64,000 nucleotides of DNA from an uncultured Christensenellaceae bacterium. GTDB lineage: Bacteria; Bacillota; Clostridia; Christensenellales; CAG-314. Location of the stretch: positions 1-64,000 of the forward strand of contig CAJUIZ010000004.1 of assembly GCA_910586625.1 (NCBI GenBank), given 5' to 3'. Positions 32,548 to 41,691 of this stretch are shown in pieces. Positions within the stretch are counted from its first letter, which is position 1; each line of letters begins with the position of its first letter. The notes under the pieces are model-generated. The model did not search any database. It saw only the letters and a program-made list of their open reading frames with translations, and had not been told where the DNA came from. A program made the position numbers and the translations under genes.

Positions 32548-33540
32548 TCAAATAATATTATGCCCCGCAGAGCGGGTAAGCCTGTTTAGTATGCTCTCGG
32601 CAAATTGCGTTTTGGAAGAAAAACTGGCGATAATATAATCGAATTGAGTTTCCAAAACGCGAAGATTTTCGAACAAGCTGCGCGCGACTTCTTCGTCTGC
32701 ACGCCCTATAAGTCGGACGTTACGCCCACCGAAGGCTTCGGGATGCTCCACAAGCAGGACGGGATTGTATCCCTTACGCGTCAATTCGTCGTAATATCTT
32801 GCAAGCTTGTCCGCATCGCCGGATACGTCCAACGCCATAGGAACGCGCGGCGCATAATGCTTATACCTTACTCCCGGAGAGTTGACTATCGCTTTCGGGT
32901 CTGTTACCACCGTAACTTTTTTGTGCAAAACCGACTGAATTTCCTGCGGAGTTACTATTCCGGGACGGAGTATTAACGGTTCGTCGCGAGACAAATCCAA
33001 AACGGTGGATTCTATGCCAACACCGCACGGCTGTCCGCATAATACTGCGGCAATTCTGCCGTCGAGATCTTCCGCCACTCGCTGCCACGTCGTGGGGCTG
33101 GGGCGTCCGCTGAGATTTGCGCTGGGCGCGGTTACGGGGACATTTGCATAGCGTAAAAACTTTCGCGCCTGAACGGATAACGGCATACGTATAGCTACCG
33201 TATCCAATCCTGCTGTTATACAGTCGTCTATTACGTCCCTTTTGGGTAACACTATCGTAAGGCTTGCGGGAAGAAGGCTGTCGATAATCTTTTCGGCATC
33301 GGACGAAACTTCCCGCGCGATGTCGTAAATTTGACTTTTATCGTAAACGTGTACTATCAGCGGATTATCCGACGGTCTGCCTTTAGCCGAATAACTATTC
33401 TTAACCGCGTTTACGTTAAATGCGTTTGCTCCCAAGCCGTAAACCGTTTCAGTGGGAAAAGCCACCAATTCGCCTTGACGGATAAGTTCGCCCGCGGCAG
33501 TCAAGTCTTTGTCGTTAAATTGCAGATACTTTGTTTTCAT
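32548..33540 (-). CDS. L-threonylcarbamoyladenylate synthase (Sua5/TsaC)
   Basis: 330 aa, the long Sua5 form: N-terminal YrdC domain (1-200) with 'GELVAFPTETVYGLGANAF', 'KGRPSDNPLIVHV', 'TAPSANLSGRPSPT', and a C-terminal Sua5 domain (220-330) after the linker 'SPGVRYKHYAPRVP'. It makes the TC-AMP used for t6A37 modification of ANN-decoding tRNAs. Confidence 0.95.
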   Translation of the reverse strand: MKTKYLQFNDKDLTAAGELIRQGELVAFPTETVYGLGANAFNVNAVKNSYSAKGRPSDNPLIVHVYDKSQIYDIAREVSSDAEKIIDSLLPASLTIVLPKRDVIDDCITAGLDTVAIRMPLSVQARKFLRYANVPVTAPSANLSGRPSPTTWQRVAEDLDGRIAAVLCGQPCGVGIESTVLDLSRDEPLILRPGIVTPQEIQSVLHKKVTVVTDPKAIVNSPGVRYKHYAPRVPMALDVSGDADKLARYYDELTRKGYNPVLLVEHPEAFGGRNVRLIGRADEEVARSLFENLRVLETQFDYIIASFSSKTQFAESILNRLTRSAGHNII

Positions 33541-33746
33541 TATTATAATAGACGTTTACCCGTATACGTAAGCAAATTACACCAATTGGCATTATACCAT
33601 AAACATAAATTTTTGTAAATGCTAAATATCCATTTTGCACACAAATATATGTAATTCGTTGATTATTTCCAATGCGGAAAACGACCGAGAAAACATCTTT
33701 ATCGGAGCGAGCGAACTACTCGGCTACGCAAAACCGTATAAACGAC

Positions 33747-33771
33747 AAAATCCCGCCGTAATCGACGGGAT
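33747..33771 (-). terminator. Terminator after the TSCPD-domain gene
   Basis: On the minus strand ATCCCGTCG pairs with CGGCGGGAT (one G-U pair) around a 4-nt loop, followed by TTTT. Confidence 0.75.
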
Positions 33772-33798
33772 AATCGTAATCTCAACGGCACTGCCGTA

Positions 33799-34044
33799 TT
33801 AGTTATCCGCAAGATATTGTTCCAAAGCCGTGGCAAGCTGATCGGGACAGGAAGTTGATTTCAGTCCGCATTTGATGCCCTTGAGACGGCGAATCGCTTC
33901 GTGAATTTCCATTCCTTCGACAAGCGCGCCCACGCCCTTGAGATTGCCGTTACAACCGCCTATGTACTGTACGTTATGAAGTTTGCCGTCCGAAATCTCG
34001 AAATTTATTTCACGCGAACAGGTTCCCTTGGTCTTATATTTCAT
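33799..34044 (-). CDS. TSCPD-domain protein (TIGR03905 family)
   Basis: 81 aa from ATG at 34044, which has AAGGAG at a 7-base distance; the frame extends further upstream without homology. The product starts MKYKTKGTCSREINFEI and ends in 'CGLKSTSCPDQLATAL', the TSCPD signature otherwise found at the C-terminus of class II ribonucleotide reductases. Three conserved Cys and 'GGCNGNLKG' suggest metal or nucleic-acid contact. Function not established. Confidence 0.88.
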   Translation of the reverse strand: MKYKTKGTCSREINFEISDGKLHNVQYIGGCNGNLKGVGALVEGMEIHEAIRRLKGIKCGLKSTSCPDQLATALEQYLADN

Positions 34045-34177
34045 AATCTTTCTCCTTCGACAATGCTCTTTAGCCGTCGGCATACGATTAAATTTTACAA
34101 TATGCCGCCGCTGCAAAACGCATGCGCTATTTCCGCAATATTCGGGAAACGCGCGCCCGTATAAAACGCGAATAAAA

Positions 34178-34546
34178 CTATTCCGCTTCGAAAGCGGTTA
34201 CGTTTCCGCCGTTGTTCCACAAAGTGTCCAACGCATAAATTTCGCGCGTATCCTTGTGAAAAATGTGAACTATCACGTCGCCGTAGTCCACAGCTATCCA
34301 TCTTCCTTCAGACATTCCTTCCTTGTGTAAAGCAAACTTGCCGACAAGTTCCATTTGCTCTTCCAAATAATCGAACAGCGCCTTTACCTGCGGAACGCTG
34401 CGTCCGGAGCATACTACGAAATAATCCGCCAAGTCGCTCATTCCAGCTATCTCCACTATGCGTATATCCAAAGCCGATTTATCCGATAAAAATTTGCAAA
34501 TATTGTTTACTGTTTCGTTTTTTATCTTGCCGTTACTTTTAGCCAT
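34178..34546 (-). CDS. rsfS: Ribosome silencing factor RsfS
   Basis: 122 aa, DUF143/Iojap family. 'KSALDIRIVEIAGMSDLADYFVVCSG' region and 'GRWIAVDYGDVIVHIFHKDTREIY' are diagnostic. It binds uL14 on the 50S subunit and prevents subunit joining when nutrients are scarce. It follows nadD-yqeK, its usual neighbour in Firmicutes. Confidence 0.95.
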   Translation of the reverse strand: MAKSNGKIKNETVNNICKFLSDKSALDIRIVEIAGMSDLADYFVVCSGRSVPQVKALFDYLEEQMELVGKFALHKEGMSEGRWIAVDYGDVIVHIFHKDTREIYALDTLWNNGGNVTAFEAE

Positions 34547-34616
34547 TAGTAATTATCTCCGTTATTTTTCTTTGTAACCACGCAGTTAATTTGCGTATTT
34601 ACAGTATATTTTATGT

Positions 34617-35723
34617 CTAATCGCGCTTATCCCGACAATAATACTCCAACGTCCGTTCCGACAGCGGACAAACGCTGTCGCAATGCCTTTGCAGACATAT
34701 TTCGTACGCCTCGGAAAGACACGCTACAAATTTGTCGTCGAGAGAACCCGCAAGCAAATGCTCCAACGGATATGGACGCGTTTGTTCCGTCTTGTCTGCG
34801 ACGTATACTACCTTGTCCAATTCCGTCATATTCGGTCTGCCCGTCGTGTGATAAGATATCGCATCAAGTATCTCGTTATCGACAACGCCGAAGTCCCGAC
34901 GTGCAACTGCCGCTCCCAAAAAGGAATGGACTACGGAAGGCGGCATACCGTCGGACGGCGTAAACCCGTACTTGGCGTAATCGGTTGGCTTGATATACTT
35001 TGCCACGTCGTGAAGCAAGCACGCGACAAACGCCTTGTCGCGCAAGCCGTCGGAAGCAAGTTCCAACCCGCGCTTTACCACGTAAAAGGTATGACGGTAT
35101 CGCTCGGGAGTAAGATACGTTTTAACCTTTGCAGTCATAGCGCGGTATTCGGAATATAGCGCATTTTTACGGATATATTCGTCAACCGATTGCGGAACGC
35201 AGTCGACAGTCTCGCCGAACTCATAACGCAAACGTATCTCGGTGGAACTGACGGAATTAGGCTCAATATCCAAAAACTCAGTTTGAGCACCGTACTCGTA
35301 AGACAGGCGATCGGCGTAATAAGACAGCTTTTGCTCGCCGCGCTGCGCAACGGTTAAGGTGCACATACGCGCTATTTGCTCGGGACAATGCCACTTGGAA
35401 AAATCCGCCAAGCTGTCGCCGCCGATTATCAAATAAAGCTCAGCCGACGGATACAACCGCTTTACTTCCGTAAGCGTATCGAGAGTATAGCTCTTGCCCT
35501 GTTTGTCAATCTCGTAAGTAAAAATCTCGGCAAAACCTTCGAACGCAAGACGAGCCATTTCGAGACGGGCGCGCTTGTCTACCGAACAGGATTTGTGGGG
35601 CGGATCTCCGCAAGGTACAACCAAAACCTTATCCAAACCCAGTTGACAGACGGCTTGCAGCAGGATATCCCTATGCGTATTGTGCGGCGGATTAAACGTT
35701 CCGCCGAAAATGCCGAGTTTCAT
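34617..35723 (-). CDS. NadD-YqeK fusion: nicotinate-nucleotide adenylyltransferase plus HD hydrolase
   Basis: 368 aa. Residues 1-190 are NadD: 'GIFGGTFNPPHNTHRDILLQ' at the start, 'VPCGDPPHKS' near 35 and 'SSTEIRLRY' near 168; it makes deamido-NAD from NaMN. Residues 195-368 are a YqeK-type HD domain: 'RYRHTFYVV', 'ACLLHDVAKYI', 'HSFLGA' and 'DAISYHTTGRP', the metal ligands of Ap4A hydrolases of this group. The two are separate adjacent genes in Bacillus subtilis. No frameshift or stop lies between the domains. Confidence 0.93.
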   Translation of the reverse strand: MKLGIFGGTFNPPHNTHRDILLQAVCQLGLDKVLVVPCGDPPHKSCSVDKRARLEMARLAFEGFAEIFTYEIDKQGKSYTLDTLTEVKRLYPSAELYLIIGGDSLADFSKWHCPEQIARMCTLTVAQRGEQKLSYYADRLSYEYGAQTEFLDIEPNSVSSTEIRLRYEFGETVDCVPQSVDEYIRKNALYSEYRAMTAKVKTYLTPERYRHTFYVVKRGLELASDGLRDKAFVACLLHDVAKYIKPTDYAKYGFTPSDGMPPSVVHSFLGAAVARRDFGVVDNEILDAISYHTTGRPNMTELDKVVYVADKTEQTRPYPLEHLLAGSLDDKFVACLSEAYEICLQRHCDSVCPLSERTLEYYCRDKRD

Positions 35724-35791
35724 AAAGATATAATACTATATTTTGCAAAACTTTTCAATTAAAACGACATAAAATTGTCAATAATAGACGT

Positions 35792-36571
35792 ATGGCAAAA
35801 ATATTAAACAATATACTGTGCACCGCGATGATATTCGCGATTACATTTCTTTGGACGTATTACGGCATAAAGGACACAACCGTTGCCGCTGTGTTGTCGC
35901 TCGTGGTCGCGCTTTGCTCGTCCTATCTTCTGTACAGAGCATTATCCAAATGGGAAAGCGCAAAAAACGCGAAAAAACAACGTAAAAAAGCCGTAAACGA
36001 TTTCGCGGAATATCTTAAATACGGCGAAAACAACGCGAAGCTTTTTGCGGAATTATTCGAGTACTACAACTATGCGATAACTCCGATAGACTACGATAAT
36101 TTTATAGCGACAAAAAACGGCAAATGCTTCGTCGCCGTATGCTTCGAGCAAAACGCGCTTACGCAAGACGGACTGCGCAAAGCCGTAGTTTGCGCCAAGC
36201 GTAACGAAGCGGACAAGCTGTTCGTATTGGCTGCCAAAATCGACCAACCGCTCGTAAAAGCTGCGAACGCGCGTATTACGACGACTTTTATAGACGCGGC
36301 AAACGCTTACGAGCTGTTGGAGCAATGCGACAAGCTGCCCCAAATACCGTCCGCACGCAAAACACAAACGGGGTTCGCGGCAAAATACGCGTTTAACCGC
36401 AAACGCTTCGGGTGGTATATGCTAAGCAGTTTGTTTATGCTCGTTATATCCGTAGTATCGTATTTTCCTTGGTATACGCTATCTTGGTCAACGGTTATGT
36501 TCGCGTTGGCTCTGTACTGCTTACTTAACAAACGCTATAATCCGACGCGCACTGCCGTATCTATCGATTAG
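35792..36571 (+). CDS. Membrane protein with a degenerate Mrr-like domain
   Basis: 259 aa. Two helices at the N-terminus (about 8-26 and 29-48), a soluble middle of about 150 residues, and two helices near the C-terminus (about 206-245). The middle, 'YDNFIATKNGKCFVAVCFE' followed by 'DGLRKAVVCAKRNEADKLFVLAA', follows the order of a restriction-endonuclease-like (Mrr) fold, but the catalytic D-ExK pattern is not visible, so it is probably inactive as a nuclease. This family assignment is my inference. Weak ribosome site. The 3' end overlaps the convergent spoIVFB-like gene by 4 bp. Confidence 0.55.
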   Translation: MAKILNNILCTAMIFAITFLWTYYGIKDTTVAAVLSLVVALCSSYLLYRALSKWESAKNAKKQRKKAVNDFAEYLKYGENNAKLFAELFEYYNYAITPIDYDNFIATKNGKCFVAVCFEQNALTQDGLRKAVVCAKRNEADKLFVLAAKIDQPLVKAANARITTTFIDAANAYELLEQCDKLPQIPSARKTQTGFAAKYAFNRKRFGWYMLSSLFMLVISVVSYFPWYTLSWSTVMFALALYCLLNKRYNPTRTAVSID

Positions 36572-37413
36572 TATCTGCGCAGACTGTTAAGCGGAGTATC
36601 GAGCGGAGTATCTATTATCAGTTCTTCCAACTGAGTTACCGAATAGCGGGCAACAACCTGCATATCGTCGTCCACGACTTCCAAACAGTACAAAAAATTA
36701 CCCTGCATACGCTTGGCAACGTCGGACAGCTTGTTGTTTTGCGAAAATACCAAAGTTTTCTTTTCCATACCCTTTCTCAAAAATCTTGCCCTATTTACGG
36801 AAAACGCAGTGCGTACATAGCACTCCTTGCCTGTTGCGAATATTCCCGAAAACAAGCACACCGCAAACGCGCCTACGTTAAACAAATTGTGACGCGTAAA
36901 AAGCGACAGGACGAACACGCCGAACAAAGCAAGGGACACCGCTACGGTTAAAACCTTTGTTACTTTAACCGCGCGCTTATCCAACTTTTTTTCCAACAAT
37001 CCGGTAAGCACGCGTCCGCCGTCCAACGGATAACACGGAAGCATATTGACAAGCGCCATACTTATATTGGCAAAAAAGAAATCTTCCGTATAATAGTACG
37101 TTTCGGGGGCTATCCACCACAATGCCGAGCAGATAACGCACAGTATAAGATTGCACGCCGGACCAGCTAACGCAATCTTGACGCGATCTCCGGGCGTTAC
37201 GTCTTGAAACTCGCCGTATAAAACCGCGCCGAAGATACTGAGCTGTATTTCATTACAATGATAAAACAGCTTGCTTGCAACCAAATAATGCGACAGCTCG
37301 TGCAATAATACCGCAATAGCGTACGTGGCGGCGAAGTATCCTTGCCGGAATACCACCGCCGCCACGATAAAGACGTAAAAACTCGGTTTTATTTTGATTT
37401 TTACACGTTCCAC
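36568..37413 (-). CDS. Site-2 type membrane metalloprotease, SpoIVFB-like
   Basis: 281 aa, M50 family. Zinc motif 'AVLLHELSHYLVASK' (HExxH, near 35-47) in the second helix and 'MLPCYPLDGGRVLTGLL' (the distal Asp ligand) near 125. A C-terminal CBS-like part follows the membrane domain. In spore formers SpoIVFB cleaves pro-SigK in the mother cell. Its start overlaps the SpoIVFA-like gene by 13 bp. Confidence 0.88.
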   Translation of the reverse strand: MERVKIKIKPSFYVFIVAAVVFRQGYFAATYAIAVLLHELSHYLVASKLFYHCNEIQLSIFGAVLYGEFQDVTPGDRVKIALAGPACNLILCVICSALWWIAPETYYYTEDFFFANISMALVNMLPCYPLDGGRVLTGLLEKKLDKRAVKVTKVLTVAVSLALFGVFVLSLFTRHNLFNVGAFAVCLFSGIFATGKECYVRTAFSVNRARFLRKGMEKKTLVFSQNNKLSDVAKRMQGNFLYCLEVVDDDMQVVARYSVTQLEELIIDTPLDTPLNSLRRY

Positions 37414-38027
37414 GTCAATTGCTTCTCGGAAGCGACAACGTCCGTTACGGCTTCGCCTCCGACAGTTAAAACTGTTGTAAAGCTATCCTTATATTTGCCT
37501 ATTAAAGCGTTGGCGGAAATGCTGTCTCCCGCCTTGACGTATATCTCGGTAAGTTGATTGTACGTAATAGTCGTAGCGTCGTCTATCGCCACTTTTACGA
37601 AATCTTCGCCGACTTCCGTAATTTTGCCGTCGGTAAAAGACAATGTTGCGCGACCGCCGTTAAAGGTTGCTACGCCTTCCTTGACGTCTACGAGATTGAC
37701 GTTTGCGGGAATTGCGATTTTTGCGGCTACCGGCGCGGGTTCTCCGCCGAAAATAGCCGACGAATAAGCTGTCTTGACGGCGTTGAATACGTCTTTGCTG
37801 AAATTGCCGTCGATAAACAGCAAGCACGCCATAAGCGCGACGCATAACACGGCGACTCCAGCTATTACGGCGAATTTTTTGTTGATTTTTATTTTGGGCA
37901 AACCGAACTTGAATTTGCGTTGCTTAGCCGCGGGTTGTTCGACGTACTTGCGTTCCGAATAGGATACGTCTAACCAATCGTTTTCCTCCGCGTCGCATAC
38001 AATACTGTTTACTCCGTCGTAGTTCAT
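37401..38027 (-). CDS. SpoIVFA-like membrane protein with degenerate M23 domain
   Basis: 208 aa. Cytoplasmic N-terminus of about 50 residues, one helix (about 51-72), then an outside domain that ends in an LytM/M23-like core ('YNQLTEIYVKAGDSISANALIGKY') without the zinc-binding His residues, as in SpoIVFA. That protein anchors and inhibits SpoIVFB. The adjacency to a SpoIVFB-like protease and to minD is the arrangement in Bacillus subtilis. Confidence 0.75.
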   Translation of the reverse strand: MNYDGVNSIVCDAEENDWLDVSYSERKYVEQPAAKQRKFKFGLPKIKINKKFAVIAGVAVLCVALMACLLFIDGNFSKDVFNAVKTAYSSAIFGGEPAPVAAKIAIPANVNLVDVKEGVATFNGGRATLSFTDGKITEVGEDFVKVAIDDATTITYNQLTEIYVKAGDSISANALIGKYKDSFTTVLTVGGEAVTDVVASEKQLTWNV

Positions 38028-38076
38028 AATCGTACCTCCTTGTGTTCACAATAAACTTATGCTACGACAGTTTTCT

Positions 38077-38292
38077 TTATTCCACGGGAGTTAATTGTTT
38101 GTAAAGTTTTTTTGCGGAAATGGTAATAACTATATCCAAATTACCGTTGGAAAAGGTATCCACCGTAAGCGCGTCGCACTCCATATACTTCGCCACCACT
38201 TCCCTTAGCTCCTTGAAAAATCCCGTTTTTCCCAAATTGTATTTGTCGTCCAATATCATCGCTTGCGCGCGGTTATAATTGTCGCTCGGCAT
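38077..38292 (-). CDS. minE: Cell division topological specificity factor MinE
   Basis: 71 aa from ATG at 38292 (AAGGAG at 38304-38299, 6-base spacing); an upstream ATG at 38310 in the same frame is less likely. N-terminal MinD-contact segment 'NYNRAQAMILDDKYNLGKTG' is relaxed; the dimer domain 'FFKELREVVAKYMECDALTVD' with 'LDIVITISAKK' is typical. With MinD it makes the pole-to-pole oscillator. No minC is present next to it. Confidence 0.8.
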   Translation of the reverse strand: MPSDNYNRAQAMILDDKYNLGKTGFFKELREVVAKYMECDALTVDTFSNGNLDIVITISAKKLYKQLTPVE

Positions 38293-38302
38293 AATATACT
38301 CC

Positions 38303-39076
38303 TTATACATTTTTTTTGAATTTGCGTTTTAACCGTCCGAACACGCCTTTGTAGCGGGATACGCAGTCGTATATATCGTACGACCCGCTTGTCAAATTGC
38401 GCGCCAGCACGTCGAATGGCTTGCGGCAGGCGTGCAAATCCACGTTGCAGTTAACTTCGTCGTTTTCGGGAATTACGCCCAAAGCAGTATGACCCAACAG
38501 ACTGAATACTTCGAACGCAGACAGCATCTCGCCCGACGCTACCAAGTCGCCCCGAACTCGGTTTACCACCACGTTTACGCTTACGGAATTGGCGGTTAGT
38601 TGGGCTATGGTTTTGTCGGCGTCGCGCACGCCGGATAAGTGCGGCGTAACTACTACGATAGCTTCGTCCGCGCAATTTATCGCCCTGCGGAAGCCAACGT
38701 CTATACCCGCGGGACAGTCCAGTAAAATATAATCGAAAGTGTCGGACAGACGGGATATTACCTTCTTTACCGCGTCCGCCGTCACTTGACGTTTGGCGGA
38801 ATGGCAGCTTGGCATAACGTATAGCGTCGGCTCTGTTTCGTCCTGTATAAGCGCCTGCCCCGCTCGGCATCTGTTTTCCACCACGTCGATAAAGTCGAAT
38901 ACAACCTTGTCTTCCACCTTCATTACCACGTCGAGATTATTCAATCCTATATCCATATCCATCAACAAAACCCGCAGATTAAGTCTTGCAAGCGCTATGC
39001 CTAAATTGGCGCAAACGGTAGTTTTGCCCGTTCCGCCCTTACCGCCCGTTATCACAATTTTACGCGCCATAAGCAT
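38303..39076 (-). CDS. minD: Septum site-determining ATPase MinD
   Basis: 257 aa. Deviant Walker A 'GGKGGTGKTTVCANLG' (7-22), switch I 'VLLMDMDIGLNNLDVV', switch II 'DYILLDCPAGIDVGF', and a C-terminal amphipathic helix ('FGRLKRKFKKNV') for membrane binding. Recruits MinC/MinE to the membrane when ATP-bound. AGGAG precedes the ATG. Confidence 0.95.
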   Translation of the reverse strand: MLMARKIVITGGKGGTGKTTVCANLGIALARLNLRVLLMDMDIGLNNLDVVMKVEDKVVFDFIDVVENRCRAGQALIQDETEPTLYVMPSCHSAKRQVTADAVKKVISRLSDTFDYILLDCPAGIDVGFRRAINCADEAIVVVTPHLSGVRDADKTIAQLTANSVSVNVVVNRVRGDLVASGEMLSAFEVFSLLGHTALGVIPENDEVNCNVDLHACRKPFDVLARNLTSGSYDIYDCVSRYKGVFGRLKRKFKKNV

Positions 39077-39214
39077 TGTCTCCTAAAACGCTGATACGAC
39101 GTATTGTAACAGTTATATACTAATGCAAAATAAATTAAAACCGAAAATATTGGCATTTAATGTCATTAGGATTTGAAACTAATTTGTAAAAGTAAAACGA
39201 TAGAACCGCTTGGC

Positions 39215-39727
39215 TTATTTAGCGCCATTATCGGTTCGGCTGATAGAATAAACGTACATATTTGTCAAATTGCCGTTAGAGTCATTAGTTGCATTCTTTT
39301 GGATTTCTTCAAGTTTCATTCCGAGCTTCTTCATTAAACGGACGGATTTGCACGTATCTATAGTTTCGCCGATTATTTTGTCAACGTTCATTTCGGAAAA
39401 AGCATATGAAATAAGTTTTGCGCAGGCTTCGTAAGCGAAACCTTGCCGCCAAAAGCTCTTGTTAATAATCCACCCTATTTCGTATACCGATTTTTGACAT
39501 TCGTTAAAAAGCAAATAGCCGATTACTTTGCCTGTTTTAATATGCTCTACTGCGAACGCTCCGTTTTTCGCAATGCAAAAATTTTGCAAAAACTGCCGAG
39601 TTTTCTCAAAGCTGTATGCGGGTTCTAAATATTGCATCGTTTCCGTATCGCCCAAAATGCAATATAGGTCTTCCGCGTCGGACAGGCGAAAATTCCTGAT
39701 AATTAATCTATTCGTCGTTATATTCAT
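39215..39727 (-). CDS. GNAT acetyltransferase, RimJ/RimL type
   Basis: 170 aa from ATG at 39727. 'TTNRLIIRNFRLSDAEDLY' is the standard RimJ/RimL-like start; acetyl-CoA region 'KSFWRQGFAYEACAKLISYAF' near 97; 'SVRLMKKLGMKLEE' near the end. Such enzymes acetylate protein N-termini or small molecules. The open frame upstream of this ATG has no homology. Single gene between ppx and minD. Confidence 0.85.
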   Translation of the reverse strand: MNITTNRLIIRNFRLSDAEDLYCILGDTETMQYLEPAYSFEKTRQFLQNFCIAKNGAFAVEHIKTGKVIGYLLFNECQKSVYEIGWIINKSFWRQGFAYEACAKLISYAFSEMNVDKIIGETIDTCKSVRLMKKLGMKLEEIQKNATNDSNGNLTNMYVYSISRTDNGAK

Positions 39728-39836
39728 AATACGTTTAATATAACATACGCGGAACGGTTTAGCAACCCTTTTATACCATCGTAACAAATACCGCACGTCG
39801 CTGCCGCGGTTAACATAAAAACGTATAAAAAGAAAA

Positions 39837-39858
39837 AAGGTCGAGATAACCCGACCTT
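39837..39858 (-). terminator. Terminator of the ppx/gppA gene
   Basis: On the minus strand AAGGTCG pairs with CGACCTT and is followed by TTTTCTTTTT. Confidence 0.85.
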
Positions 39859-39874
39859 GGAATTGAAAGATTTA

Positions 39875-41386
39875 TTACAGTATTTCGAGATTTTTCTTGA
39901 ATACTTTTTTGAAATCCATAGCGACGTTATTGGCGGCTTTAAGCTCCAAGCCGGCGTTACCTTGAAGCTCCGTTTTGAGAATTACCGAATCTCCCAAAAC
40001 ATCACAGCTTACTTCCGTAACGGAGTTGCGCATGCCGAAATCCAACGCAATAGCCAAACGGAGCATTACAGACAGCTTCTTGACGGCTTCGACGTCTTCG
40101 GGCGTTAAAATACAGCTGTACTTAGCCCATTCGGTCGAGCTGACTTCTTCCTTGTTGTTTACGTCCGTAACGTACGCCGCAAGCACCAAATCCTTGTGAG
40201 AAATACCGTACAGATTACTGTTAAGTATCATATACGACGTATGCTTGGCGTTATTGTAGAACTTGAATGTTTTACCGACATCGTGCATCATAGCGCAAAC
40301 GCGCAGCACCTTGACGTAAACGCGCGGGAACTTGTGCAAAACCCGAAGCTGCTTGAACAACTGAACGCACAAATTAAACGTTTGCTCCGCATGCGGAACG
40401 TTTACGCCCATATGATAAGCGAAGCTGTGCAAACTGTAACCCAATACGTCGGAAATGGGTTTTTCCAACGTTTGCGGAACGACGTAGTTGAACATTACGC
40501 CTTCTCTGAGTCCCGAACCGCCGGCAACAATCTTCGTAAAGCCCATATAGTCAACAAACGCCTTGATAACGGCAAGAGCAGACGGAAACACGTCGGCTCG
40601 CGCAGAGCTTAATCCCTTGATACGGCGTTTCTTGTCCAAATCGAGCGTGCGTATCATGTTGTATACGTAATCGAAGTCGGAAACGTCCATATTGTAGTTA
40701 TGTACCATATCCAACGGGTACTTCTTGACTTTGCGGATAATACGGGCAAGGTTGCGGCAGCTGCCGCCTACGCCGATCAATTGCGTATCGGGGTCGATTT
40801 CCTTGAACCACTCTACCTGCTCAAGCTGTTCTTTTACATACTTAACTATGTCGTCGGAGCATTGCTCGGGGGACTTGTCCGCCGTTACGAACATATTGGT
40901 AAGCGTAACAGCGCCGAATTCGAATATCTGCGTGTGCAGAATAGAGCGACGGTTATAATATACAAATTTGGTAGACCCACCGCCGATTTCCATAATCATT
41001 CCGCGCGGAATTTCCATAGAATTGATTACGCCCTGATAGACGTAGTTCGCTTCTTCTTCTTCCGAAACGACTGTTACGCGAATACCCGTTGCGTTATAGA
41101 CGTCCGACAAAAATGTCTTTTGATTGCTGGCGCGGCGAACAGCCGCAGTAGCCACCGCCAAAATCTTGTCCACACGCTTGATTACGCACATTTCCTTGAA
41201 CGCTTTGAGCGTTGCGATAGCCTGCATAATACGCGTCTGCTTCAAGCTTCCGTCCGCTTCCGTCTCGCCCAGGCGCACGGCTTCGCGGCGTTCTTCGGAT
41301 ACGACAAAATAACCGCCTTCCAATACGTCGTAAATAACAAGGCGAGCGGTATTCGAGCCCAAATCGATTAAAGCGATTTTTTCCAT
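39875..41386 (-). CDS. Ppx/GppA phosphatase with HD domain
   Basis: 503 aa. Residues 1-305 are the ASKHA-fold exopolyphosphatase/pppGpp phosphohydrolase domain ('IALIDLGSNTARLVIYDV', 'MIMEIGGGSTKFVYY', 'IGVGGSCRNLARI'). The rest is an HD-type domain with 'ACMMHDVGKTFKF' near 385. It removes phosphate from polyphosphate chains or (p)ppGpp. A hairpin is present directly before its start. Confidence 0.92.
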   Translation of the reverse strand: MEKIALIDLGSNTARLVIYDVLEGGYFVVSEERREAVRLGETEADGSLKQTRIMQAIATLKAFKEMCVIKRVDKILAVATAAVRRASNQKTFLSDVYNATGIRVTVVSEEEEANYVYQGVINSMEIPRGMIMEIGGGSTKFVYYNRRSILHTQIFEFGAVTLTNMFVTADKSPEQCSDDIVKYVKEQLEQVEWFKEIDPDTQLIGVGGSCRNLARIIRKVKKYPLDMVHNYNMDVSDFDYVYNMIRTLDLDKKRRIKGLSSARADVFPSALAVIKAFVDYMGFTKIVAGGSGLREGVMFNYVVPQTLEKPISDVLGYSLHSFAYHMGVNVPHAEQTFNLCVQLFKQLRVLHKFPRVYVKVLRVCAMMHDVGKTFKFYNNAKHTSYMILNSNLYGISHKDLVLAAYVTDVNNKEEVSSTEWAKYSCILTPEDVEAVKKLSVMLRLAIALDFGMRNSVTEVSCDVLGDSVILKTELQGNAGLELKAANNVAMDFKKVFKKNLEIL

Positions 41387-41401
41387 AAATTACCTGTCCC
41401 T

Positions 41402-41421
41402 GCGACGCAAAAAAGCGTCGC
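41402..41421 (-). promoter_or_regulatory. Perfect hairpin in the ppx/gppA leader
   Basis: GCGACGC-A6-GCGTCGC (plus strand), a 7-bp perfect stem with a six-T loop on the transcribed strand, 16 bases before the ATG. It could limit ribosome access; no known regulator is implied. Confidence 0.5.
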
Positions 41422-41643
41422 TAAATATTATCGCAGTAAGTATACCACATATAAATCGGTTTGTATAGATGGTTTTCAAAAAAAGTTGAAAAAATTATCA
41501 AAAATAATATGTTTTTGGGTTAATAGGAAATATCGTTTAAGTATTTTAACACATAATAACAGTTTCGTGTTAGAAAATTACGGCATCAACCAAATATTAC
41601 AACTGAAATATGCGTTTTTTTTGACTTAGCTAATAAACAAAAT

Positions 41644-41675
41644 ACCGCCGTCAGCTCCATATAGCTTAACGGCGG
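41644..41675 (-). terminator. Terminator of the thiT gene
   Basis: On the minus strand CCGCCGT-ta-AGCT pairs with AGCT-g-ACGGCGG, followed by TATTTTG. Confidence 0.7.
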
Positions 41676-41691
41676 CAAAAATAAGTTAACG

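Larger units (their letters stand above)
41387..41691. other. Intergenic region between ppx and thiT
   Basis: 305 bp, AT-rich in the middle. It holds a hairpin in the ppx leader (41402-41421), a possible TATACT -10 for ppx near 41437-41442 without a clear -35, and the terminator of thiT (41644-41675). No gene seen. Confidence 0.6.
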
